This document shows positions 1-10,603 of a stretch of 64,000 nt of DNA, in pieces. Every line of letters begins with the position of its first letter. Position 1 is the first letter of the stretch. A program made the position numbers and the translations under genes. The stretch comes from Poa pratensis (Eukaryota; Streptophyta; Magnoliopsida; Poales; Poaceae). The stretch is from positions 46,882,111 to 46,946,110 of the forward strand of contig CAMZMU010000080.1 of the NCBI GenBank assembly GCA_947311845.1, given 5' to 3'. Below the pieces are notes generated by a model. It had not been told where the DNA came from, did no database searches, and saw nothing but the letters and a program-made list of their open reading frames with translations.

Positions 1-1473
1 ATACATATAATTGCATGATTCATGAGCTTGTTAATGAGTAATAATTTGCAAATATTTTATCAAGAGCTATCTTTTATTCATGTTTTGATGCTAAATGTTA
101 TTCTACCTTGTTTTAACATGGATTAGTTAGTTCTATGGACACTCATGCATGCATTTAGATGGTCAACTTTCTCCCTCTTGCTAGCCCAAAAATTCCAACA
201 AGCAAAAACTTGTTTCCAACACCTTCAACCAAAGTTTTTCCAGTGAGTCCACCATATCTACCTATTAGCTTTATGCTATTCCGAGTATGTTTATCATGAT
301 ATTTGTGTTATCTATACCTCTGAATGAAAATGCTTATGTTGTTAATTGTTGTGGGAAAAGTTGGTTATATAGCTCTCTCGAACTTGATGCACACTTTACT
401 TTCATTGCATAAATAAAATATGACCCATTGTGATTAAAATTATGAAGTTGTGGACTTGACAAATGTCTTTGGTTGAGAGTTAGCTCATATGTGCTGTCAC
501 ATGGCAAGCTTTCAACATTGCACATCATCTCATTTAGTTGATATCATGTACTTTTGTTTATGGATGCTTACCATGGGTGAAATAAATGGGAAATGAAGTG
601 AGTTTAAATGAGTTTGTATAAATGGTTAGAGAGACGCCTGGGCCGCTAATCTAAGCCATGCATCATTCATGGTGGAAATTTACTTACATGCTATGGTGAA
701 CCTTCTGTGATACACCTTACAATAAAAAGCTATCCAATGGTAAATAAAAAGGGTGTTGAGATTGTTCATTATGTTTGTTTGTCTTGTCATTTTGATATGG
801 GCTTGTTCCATATCCTGGGACAAGAGGTACCCCAGTTGACGCTCTTAATGATACTATTATTACTTACAATGATATTTAACTTGAACTTGCTTTGTTTTCC
901 AAGTTGAGTAACACATGGAGTAGGTACTTGTATTCAAGGGGCATGAGACTTTCAACCTGTACTTTGTCAAGCACACTACTCGTATTGCTTTCACTTTAAA
1001 CTTAATCATTCAAGATGCTATGATAGGGGAATGAGAGCTTGACACCAAGGATTACCATATTACAATCATTGACTTAAGTAGAGAAGTTCAGAAGTTAGAT
1101 GAAATTTATTCATGCTTTACCTCTACTCATATATATCTTTCCAAAGTGTCCACCTTTTATATTCAGATTTTCACCAATACTCTATGACCATTGTAGGATG
1201 TTCTTACTTATTATTATGCATACATGTGGTCCATAGTACTTCTTCTCTTATGTTACACTTTGTGAATTATCATTGAACATCCTTGCATTGAATACTTGAT
1301 ATCACTTCATAAACTATCTTGCATATTGCTACTCCTTTTAAGAATGAATCATTTGACTCTATGTAGCAATAGTAATCATCTTTGATATCCATTGATAGTA
1401 TTAAATTGCAAAGTCCATGTTAGTTTTATCACCTTCATACTCGAGGACGAGTATAGGTTAAGCTTGGGGATGT
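1..1473 (+). mobile_element. 3' internal tail of an Athila-like gypsy element, ending in polypurine tract
   Basis: This stretch is AT-rich and has no credible ORF. It ends with a short motif (cgaggacgagta, then agcttgggga at 1461-1470) that recurs immediately before the 3' LTR of the element at 3290-15099. I read that motif as the polypurine-tract region of an Athila-type Ty3/gypsy element. The rest of the internal region lies to the left of the window. Family assignment rests on similarity to the second, better-defined element and on the primer site at 3221. Confidence 0.6.
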
Positions 1474-3209
1474 TGATGCATGTAAAATGCATACATGAAC
1501 TTTGCATTATTTTACTTATATTCCAGTCATATTTGCATCATATAAGGGTTATATCACTGTTTTATAATGATTTTGGGAATATTTGACATGTTTCCTATTT
1601 TTTATGGAATTAACCCTGCGCAGGCAGAAAACCCTATTTCTATATTTTAATGTTTCAGGGACCCAAACGACGTCCAAATGACCTGGAAATTTACGAGCAT
1701 CATTTTTGGAAGGAACAAGACTGGGGGCGAAGGAAGCGAACAAACGGAGCCCGAGGGCCAAAAGAGGTGGGCCCACGGCCCTGTACCTGGCCGCGTGGGA
1801 CCCCCCATTGGGCCTCGAGCTCCGTTGCCGTCGATCTTTCCTCCACCGACTCCGTTTTGACCTAAAAACGCCTATAAAAATAGTCCCCCGACGTTCTCTG
1901 GAAGGAGCGCCGCAGAAACACAGAAACACCGAAACAGAGACCTGGAGCTGCAGATTGGAGGGGGAAAACTCCGGCGGGGCGCTGCCGGCGTGGTCTCCAT
2001 CTTCTCCAACGACTTCTCCACCGTCTCCATGATGAAGAGGGAGTAGTCCACCTCTGGACTATGGGTTTGTGGAAGTAACTTATGTATCTCTCTCTCTCGA
2101 GCTTCACTAATTAGTACCGTATGAGCTGCTGAACATGATTACGGTCATCTATGTAATACCTTTGTGGTGGATCTTTTTATGAGTTAATATATGTTTGAGA
2201 TTGCAATGGTTTTGTTTCAGTTATGAAAGTAGATGCATATTATGTACCCCGTTCTTATTTACTTGTCATGATCAAGCATGTTTATGAGAGCGTGTGAGGG
2301 GGAACGTGTGCATTAGTTGGAGTAACGGGGGGTGGCTAGTGCAGTGAACGTGAGAGAAAGTTCTGCGATCCACTTGGGTGTTTTACCTTACTTTGTTGCC
2401 TCACTAGGGATAAAAAGAAATACCATGCTACCGGAGATGTGGGTGTGACCATTGCCACTACTCCATGACTAGATCTAGCATGTTCTTATTTTAACTTCAT
2501 GTCATGATACTTATTGCTATACTCTGAGTTATCTTAATTACTGAGGTGTTATGATTTAGTTCGCATCTTGGTGGAGTATAAGAGAGACTAATAACCAAAA
2601 GGTCTCTATGTTAGGACGTGATGCCCATATAATTATAACTTGTCATTAAACTGTTGTGTTGCAATCTCATATGTCAACTCTAGTGTTCCATTGTCTACCA
2701 CTTTATTAAAGAGAGAGTGCATTTGTGAAACCATGAACCCCGGTCCATTTTTAATCATAAGAAACACCTTTCCAACCACTTTTACCACTTTTCCATTTTC
2801 TGCCATTATTAAATCCGAAAATACAAAAACACTTTTACATCTTGCATTCATCATATAAAACCCAAAAATATCATTTATCATTGCTACCACCATCCTTGCA
2901 TATTTATTTACCACCATTGCATATTTATTTCTTGTTTGCATTGCATATTATCTTGATATCATTCTCACACCTTGTGCTTGACAACCACTAGGTGAGGTTG
3001 AGGACCAAAACATTTACTTTGTTTTGTAGGTAACCAAAAGAAGGATAGGAAAGATAAATCTTCACTACTGATTCCCCGAGAGTTCGATATTAAACCCTCG
3101 AGTCACCCTCGTGGGGAAAACACGTCTTCCACTTACTACACACTCTGCACTTGGAGTCTCAACCTAACCCATTTAATTTTCACGCAGGTAACTACGTGAA
3201 GGGCCATCA
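1474..3209 (+). repeat. LTR of the first Athila-like element
   Basis: Begins TGATGCATG right after the polypurine motif and ends in ...CCATCA shortly before a primer-binding-site-like sequence at 3221, giving a length of about 1.74 kb. A GC-rich block with a TATA box (1873-1880) lies inside, as expected for a promoter-bearing LTR. The LTR has a polypurine tract on its left and a primer site on its right, so it is shaped like the shared LTR of two tandem copies. It has no second copy in the window, so its ends are inferred from flanking motifs and may be off by a few bases. Confidence 0.6.
1873..1880 (+). promoter_or_regulatory. TATA box in LTR of first Athila-like element
   Basis: TATAAAAA about 400 bases into the LTR and downstream of a GC-rich stretch, at a position typical of the U3/R border. 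It would drive plus-strand transcription toward the primer site at 3221. Confidence 0.5.
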
Positions 3210-3220
3210 AGAGTGCTTTC

Positions 3221-3238
3221 TGGCGCCGTAGCAGGGGA
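3221..3238 (+). other. Primer-binding site (tRNA-Asp type), degenerate
   Basis: TGGCGCCGTAGCAGGGGA differs at two positions from the site at 4083-4100, which matches the tRNA-Asp-type primer site known for Athila elements. It lies 11 bases after the proposed LTR end. Only about 50 bases of leader follow before the sequence switches to a different LTR at 3290. Confidence 0.6.
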
Positions 3239-3289
3239 AGATACGAAGCTGCCTGCAGAATATTTTTCCGTCAACTACACGCCATCAGT

Positions 3290-4074
3290 TATTTATGCTA
3301 GATAGTGGGTTCATGCCTCTAGAAGGCTGGGCTTGATAGACAGAAACAACTAAGGATGTAGATGTGCTGTTGCCACTAGGGTTAAAATAACCGATGCTTA
3401 GCCTAAGGGTACTGCTGTTAAGGTTAATGCGTTTGTTTACATTACACACTTTGCTTAATGTTATAATCTGTTGCTTGCAACTTAATACTCATGGGAGACC
3501 CGGAAGCTATCTTGTGAGTGGATTATGAGTCATAGATGCAGCTAGTAAGCGGTCTATGTATATTGTTGTAATGCCCAATAGATATAACAATGAACATATG
3601 CTTGTCATATATTGCATTATCATGCGTTTGCAATTTGTCAATTCTCCAGCTGTAATTCGTTCACCCAACATGTATGTTTATTTGTCTTATGGAGAGACAC
3701 CACTAGTGAATTGTGGACCCCGGTCCTTTATTCCACACTGATACAAACACCGTTTTCACCACGCTCTATGTTACTTCCTGCTGCTACTTGTGTTCATCAT
3801 CATATTCTACACCATACGTTTAATCCTTTGTATTCAGCAAGCCGGGGAGATTGACAACCTTCCTGTTTCGTTGGGGCAAAGTACTTTGATTGTGTGTGTG
3901 CAGGTCCACGTCAGTGATCGGGTAACGGCGCCGCTGACACCTTTCTGAAGCTATTCCAATTCCTACTGGATCTGACAACCTTGGTTTTGTAATCAAGGAA
4001 AAACTTTGCTGCTGACTACATCATACCTTGCTCTTGGGGTTTCTCAGCGAACGTGTGTTCCACGTCATCAAGCA
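3290..4074 (+). repeat. 5' LTR, 5'-truncated
   Basis: Collinear with 14314-15099 of the right LTR and nearly identical to it, starting at tatttatgctag and ending ...ATCAAGCA. The first roughly 820 bases of the LTR, including its TATA region, are missing. The breakpoint at 3289/3290 joins it to the leader of the preceding element. Confidence 0.9.
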
Positions 4075-4082
4075 ACTTTTTC

Positions 4083-4100
4083 TGGCGCCGTTGCCGGGGA
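4083..4100 (+). other. Primer-binding site (tRNA-Asp type)
   Basis: TGGCGCCGTTGCCGGGGA, eight bases after the LTR end. This is the primer-site sequence associated with Athila-lineage elements and is the main basis for the lineage call. Confidence 0.85.
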
Positions 4101-7053
4101 ATTGGAGGCTATAGCAAGGGGAGTTACACGTCACCATTCTCTTTACTTTGTTTTTGTCATGCTTATTTTATTTTTATTTTATCTTGTTTGCTTTTATAAT
4201 CGAAAAACACAAAAATAAAGTTCTAGTTTTATTTCCTGTTTTTACTCTAGTCAAAATGAGTTCTCTTGAAAATACCAAGTTGTGTGACTTGCACTAGCAC
4301 AAACAATAATGAATTTATTTGCACACCTATTGCTCCACCTGCTTCCAAAGCAGAGTCCTATGAAATTAAACCTGTTTTACTAAATCTTGTTATGAGGGAG
4401 CAATTTTCTGGTGTTAGCACGGATGATGCTGCCTCTCACCTTAATAATTTTGTCGAATTATGTGATATACAGAAGTACAAAGAGGTAGAGGGCGACATTA
4501 TTAAACCGAAACTATTCCCTTTCTCTTTAAGAGGAAAAGCTAAATAATGGTTATTATCCTTGCCTAGGAATAGCATTGATTCATGGACTAAATGTAAAGA
4601 TGCTTTCATAGAAAAATACTACCCTCCTGCTAAAATAATATCACTGAGAAGCGGCATTATGAGTTTTAAGCAATATGATAGTGAGCATGTTGCCCAAGCT
4701 TGGGAAAGGATGAAAAGCTTGGTTAAAAACTGTCCCACACATGGACTGACTTCTTGGATGATTATTCAAACCTTCTATGCAGGATTAAACTTTTCTTCAA
4801 GGAATTTTCTGGATTCGGCCGCTGGAGGGACCTTCATGTCCATCACTTTGGGTGCAGCAACAAAACTCCTAGATGAGATGATGGTAAATTATTCCCAATG
4901 GCATACTGAAAGGACACCAAGAGGTAAAAAGTAAACTCTGTTGAGGAAATTTCTTCATTGAATGATAAGGTTGATGCTATTATGTCCATACTTTCTGGTA
5001 ATCAAGTGCCTGTTGATCCAAACAATGTTTCCTTGGCTTCATTGGTTGCTCAAGAAGAGCATGTTGATGTGAACTTCATTAAAAACAACAATTTCAACAA
5101 CAATGGTTATAGGAACAATTTTGGTAATAACAATTATAAGCCCTATCCTTCCAATAGTAGCAATGCTTATGGTAATCTTATATTTACTAATTGGAGGCAC
5201 CGTAGAAAGCACCACGTTAATCCTAGAATTTAACAGTTTTCATCCGTACGATTAATGTATAATGCGTCTCCAGCCATCGGATGAATCGTGAGAGTCGACC
5301 TGTTGTCCCACGAATGCGAGTCGTCGTGTCTTTGGTCTCCTCCCGATTCAAGATTTTAAAAGTCGATCACGGCTGCTAGCCCTCACATGCCCATGCCTTG
5401 CAACGTCCTCCACCCGTTGTCTACCAGCCAGGTTTTAGGGCTTCCGATGCCATGGAGTCCTACCACTATTCTCCTGCGCGGCTGCGCCACATCGACATCC
5501 GTGAGATGGGCTCGCCACCGCATGCGTCTGCGCAGCTGCCGGCGGCGTCCGGGAAGGCAGGACGTACTAAGCTGCATCCTCACCACCATACATGACCGAT
5601 GCCTATGAAGCCAAATCGATGGCGTTGAGGTCTCTCCAACGCACATGTCTGCGGTCGCCGGCGGCCAGCAAACAAGGCTGGACGTACCAACTTCAGCGTC
5701 ATGCATTGATGCATGTCCGATATGCCTACCAAACTGGATCGATGGTACGTCCGGCAGATGGAGATTACAGATTAGTAACAGACTCGATCGGAATGGTCAG
5801 CTTGACCAACAAATATCCCTGCGAGCCAATCAGTATGTCTATCTAGCCGAAAGAGAAGCATGTACAGACGTAGAGTACAACCTATTTTTCTCAAGTCTTT
5901 TCCAATTCTTTGGAATACCAACAATCGTGAATCCAACTCCTCTGATTGCATTGGCTTAAGATAGAGGAGGCTCTCCTACGCCCCCAATGGCTGCTGGCCT
6001 CTCCTGTACGTGTCTTGCTATTTTTTTCAGATAAAAAATATGTGTCCTGCTTTGATCTAGGTAAAAGCGAAATTGTGATGCAGATGTTGACATCGATTGA
6101 TTGCGTTGCCACCGGCCTTCAGCAGGTCAACAATGTCGGACGACCAAATTGCAACTCGGGATTGATATTATTTATACACCGCTCCCTTCAGGTTTTGATT
6201 TGAGGTAAAAATGATGCATTGCTTCTACCTACTACCTTTCTGTGCTCATCAATATTACTCAATCCAGCATAGTAACCTGCTATCAGATTTTTCATACTGC
6301 AAGTTGATGCGTTCCAAACCTTAAGCCTTAGAAATTGATCGACAAAAGTGATTATTTCTGTACAGTTATTGGTTTGATTTTTGGTGCTTGATTTGCACAC
6401 AACATTAGTAATCGCTCCTTCTCAGTATAGATGCACAAATTTATATCTATATCAAATTCGAGATCAATGTATTAGATGCAGGTTTTATGAAGAAAATGGT
6501 AGAAGATATTCATCAGATCTTTGTCCTTCTTTCCACATACAGGAAGGTGCCAAATCTGAGCCATGAGAGGTAGACTAACGTGAAGATTAAGGTTAGCTGT
6601 CCAACATCTGCATGCATGCCCCGGAAACAGCAGAATCTGACCTCACCATTAATGACTTGGTTGCTGACGTGATCAAAACAGATATTTGATTTCAAGAACT
6701 AGGCACTCTCTTAATCCAGTTCAAATCATTCGCGGGCCACTATCTCTGCCAAATTTCCTGGTGTCGGGTGATGCACTCTAGGTGATTTGACTAATTGTGA
6801 ACTTCCTAAATTTTCAACAGCAGTGAAAGGATGCATTGAGCGTAATCAGAATGATTCTCAAGTTAACGGCTCGATCAACTTGCAGGAAATCACAGAATGC
6901 ACAGGAAATATACCTAATAATCTTGATGTTCTCTAGGTCTGTTCTTTCTACTACATGTGTGCATGCAGGCAAGCAGCTATTGCTTTAGAGAGGCAATTTT
7001 TACCGCAGACAGCGGCAAACAAGACACCCTTCAAGTTAGCCAATATATTTGTG

Positions 7054-7337
7054 TTAAACTCTTTCTATATTGCTCACTGCATATATCTTTGTTACCACAT
7101 ATCTGTAGTTTTAGAAGAAGGTTTTGCGCCTGTTAGTTCTTTATTGATTACAGCCTGATGAATTAATTAAACCCTACTAACTCTACGCACTTGGTTAAAC
7201 TCTTTCTGTATTGCTCACTACATATATCTTTGTTAGCACATATGTGTAGTTCTAGAAGAAGGTTTTGCGCCTGTTAGTTCTATATTGATTACAGCCTGAT
7301 GAATTAATTAAACCCTGCTAACTCTACGCACTTGGTT
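7054..7337 (+). repeat. Tandem duplication, 2 x about 141 bp, inside Helitron
   Basis: Two consecutive copies starting ttaaactctttct (7054 and 7195) share almost all bases through ctacgcacttggtta. They differ by scattered substitutions, so the duplication is not brand new. Confidence 0.9.
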
Positions 7338-9395
7338 ATTCCAACATGCAAATAAAATTCGTTTGGGAAAATATCATGCATGTGTTGACATATTTGAATG
7401 ATGTTCAGTAAAGCACGTTCTCCTTCGTTTCACTTAGAACTCATTTACCATGCCATTCAGTTCCATTTCATTTTGATTTTGTTATGTCTATAGCAAAGTT
7501 GGAACTAGCATCTTCATCTTGATTGTTACATTTTTGCGAGAAGATCTTTGATTAACCGAATGTGGGATGACATTAATTCATTCACTACTTACTTGCTTAT
7601 AAAAAAATCATATTCTATAAGGCCGTGTCAAAGCTTTGGATTAAATGGTAAAATCATTGTGTCTTTCTAGATGATCACAAGTAAGTTTGTGAGCATATCG
7701 GTCAAGTACAAGCCAACTAATGACTCAAGCAGCCGTGAATAGATTGAATCGACTGGTACTTCATATTCTGTCTTTGCTTAATATTAGACGCAACTAGAAT
7801 CTCACTTTACACTCCAGAGTGGTGCCTAAATAAAATGCAACCATCTTTGTTTCTTCTCTGTCATTAATCCATTTCTAAAATACTTATTACTTATGAACTG
7901 GACATTTCTTAAAATGTCTTTCTACTATATACATTTGAATGCAATTTAATGCATTTAGTTGGCCGACTTTCCAGAAAAACTGCTAGGAGACATAAGCATG
8001 TATTAAAGAACACATTCATGTTTATTTTGAATCTTATATCCCCTTATTGGAGTCTGCTCTCAAGTATGCACATTAATTTAATACAAAAAGTAAGGAAAAC
8101 ATATGCCCATCCAATATGGAATCGTCAACTATGCATAAATGCACCTGTCGCACTTCCCTTTCAATCAGTATACAATAATCTTTTGATCGCTTCTCACTAC
8201 CTTGAAGGGGAGTCCTCTCCTGTTTGAGGGATAATGGTCACAGGTGCTGCCGCCACTCTATGATCTTAAAACATTATATTTTGAAGGCTTCCATTTTTTT
8301 TTTGTAAAACTCAAATGGAGTACGCAATTTTAATATTTTGAGGTCTCGATACTTGAAAAACGGAATTGTCACTGTATGCTTCTGCTATCCTGTCATGAGG
8401 GATAATGACCAGAACAACATGCAACCTTATACATGACCAATGTATCATTATGATTGGAAGGTTTCAGAGATGTTCTCCCACATATTTCCATGTCCTTAGT
8501 CTTCACATTAAAGGTTAATTTGTGATTCTTAGCTCTCCTATTTAGGAGCACAAAATTAACACAAGCTTACATCGAAATGATATTTTACTAGGTGCATATT
8601 TAGTTTTACTGTGAAGTTCTGTGTACGTAGTCATGATAGCCTGACTGCAACGGAAAATTTCCACTTATATTTGCTTTCCTTAGAAGCTCCATTAAGTTAT
8701 ATCATTTTGTTTGAGATACGTTATCTTATCTATTTGCATGAATTTGCAATTTAGATAAAAAGCATCTCAGCATATATACCAACCAAAAGATTATTTCATT
8801 TACATTTTTACCAATATACAAATTTGAGTGCAGTGAACAACTGCATATATTTTACAAATGTTTTCTATCATGTTCAAAAATTAACAATCTCAGCAAGAGT
8901 TTTTGGCAATATGACTCATATGATTTTGGTCGGATCTATTTGAAGATATCGGAAGATTTATCCTTTTCAGGACGTGATGTCTTCTGGACCGAGAATTGTG
9001 TTGGCTGCACCCTCTCTGCCACTTGCCACTCCCATGACTATGAGAGATCAGGCCATGCTTTCTTTACACAAGAATCTATTAGTGTCGGGATATAATATAG
9101 ATATTGGTAAATCTGGATCATTTCTTGACCACATATGTCAATGTATCTTAGTAACTCGCCATTGTTGTTGAATAATCCAGGCCATAAGGTAATGATATCA
9201 GGTTTGAACAGATGCGAGTTTCCGATTTGATAAAAGTGTATTTTAAATATTTTGTTTTTCGCAAGCAACTACATCTATTTTTAACTTACTAAGAACAACT
9301 ATACAATCTTTGTTCTTACAAACATTTACTATATAGTTTGGTTAACCAAACATTTAATAATGATTTTTTTTTTCAAATACAAGTAAACAAACTAG

Positions 9396-9413
9396 CCCGT
9401 GCAAGTGCACGGG
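9396..9413 (+). other. Helitron 3' terminal hairpin
   Basis: CCCGTGCA-AG-TGCACGGG is a perfect 8-bp stem, placed 11 bases before the CTAG terminus. This is the classic Helitron 3' signal thought to terminate rolling-circle transfer. Confidence 0.9.
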
Positions 9414-10603
9414 TTGACGACTAGTTCCTACAATAGTAATAAGAATGTGCCCTCTGATCTTGAGGTTATGCTAAAATATTTCATTGGTTCACAAAAAGCT
9501 TTTAACAAAACTGTTGAGGAAAAATTCGAAAAGATATATAACCTTGCTTCTAAAGTTGATAACCTTGCTCTTGATGTTGAATTTTTGAAAATAAAGGTTA
9601 TGCCTCATGATGTTAAAGAAAGTAAGTCTCTTAATGCTATACAAATTAAGATTGATAATAATATTAAGATGCTAGCCGAGTTGCATGCTAGATGGGAAAG
9701 AGAGGAAAAAGAGGCTGAAACTGCTGAAAAGTGTAGGATTGCTAATGTTTGCACTATCTTCACCAATGAAGATGTTTAAACTTTGAGCACTAGTGAATTA
9801 CCTATAGGTCCTAATCATACTAGTAACAAGAAAATTAAAATTGGAGAAGGTCCCACTTCTGTTGAGAAGGGCTCCATTTCACTTAATGACACTAAAGTTA
9901 CTCCTGAGAAAAGTGCTGAAAATTTTCGTGTTGTTAGGAATGATACTCCTATTTCTTTTGATAATAATGAGTTTGATTTTGATAGTTGCAACCTTACTGA
10001 AGTTATTAAGTTCTTACAAAAGCTTGCTCAAACTCCTAATGCTAGTGAAATAAACATGGCTTTCACTAAGCACATCACTAATGCTCTTATGAAGGCTAGG
10101 GAGGAGAAACTTAAACGTGAGGCATCTATCCCTATAAAGTTAGAAGATGTTTATGAACCTACTGTTAAAATGAGAGTAAATGATTTTGATTGCAATGCTT
10201 TGTGTGATCTTGGTGCTAGTGTCTCTGTTATGTCTAAGAAACTTTATGAATTTCTTGATTTAGCACCATTAGAGGATTGTCACTTGAATGTTCATTTTGC
10301 TGATTCTACTATGAAGAAACCTGTGGGTAGAGTGAATAATGTTCTTATAATGGTTAACAACAATTATGTCCCTTTAGATTTCATTATTTTGAATATTCAA
10401 TGTAAGGCTTCCGTCCTATTGTTTTGGGAAGACCTTTTCTTAGAACTGTTGGTGCCATTATTGACATGAAAGAAGGAACTGTCAATTATCAGTTTCCAAT
10501 CCGCAAGGGGATGGAACACTTTCCTAGAAAGAAGATGAAACAACCTTTTGAGTCTATTGTTAGAACAAGTTATGCTTTCAATGCTACTTTTGATAATACT
10601 TGA

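Larger units (their letters stand above)
5176..9424 (+). mobile_element. Helitron, non-autonomous, 4.25 kb
   Basis: Begins TCTTATATTTACTAATTGG after an A (5175) and ends CTAG before a T (9425), as Helitrons do: TC start, CTRR end, insertion between A and T, no target duplication. A GC-rich hairpin (9396-9413) lies about 11 bases before the end. Removing 5176-9424 joins GGT-AA to T-TCC and restores the gag reading frame without gain or loss of a base, which fixes both boundaries. No Rep/helicase sequence was seen, so it is non-autonomous. The interior is mostly AT-rich. A GC-richer block at about 5380-5760 could be captured host sequence, but I cannot identify a source gene. The plus orientation is set by the hairpin and CTAG end. 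Confidence 0.92.
4256..10603 (+). pseudogene. Athila gag-protease, broken and interrupted by a Helitron
   Basis: The reading frame starts at ATG 4256 and shifts frame within about 40 bases. It continues with a retrotransposon gag domain (roughly 4350-4930) that has in-frame TAA stops at 4545 and 4932. An asparagine-rich stretch follows, up to 5175. The frame resumes exactly at 9425 after the Helitron, meets another stop at 9777, and continues as a charged linker to a retropepsin-like domain with an Asp-Leu-Gly-Ala-Ser active-site motif at about 10206-10220. A frameshift near 10410 separates the last part of the protease domain, which ends at TGA 10601. In this lineage the protein would be the capsid/nucleocapsid precursor plus protease. 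No pol follows, so the gene looks like that of a non-autonomous family as well as being decayed. Confidence 0.8.
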
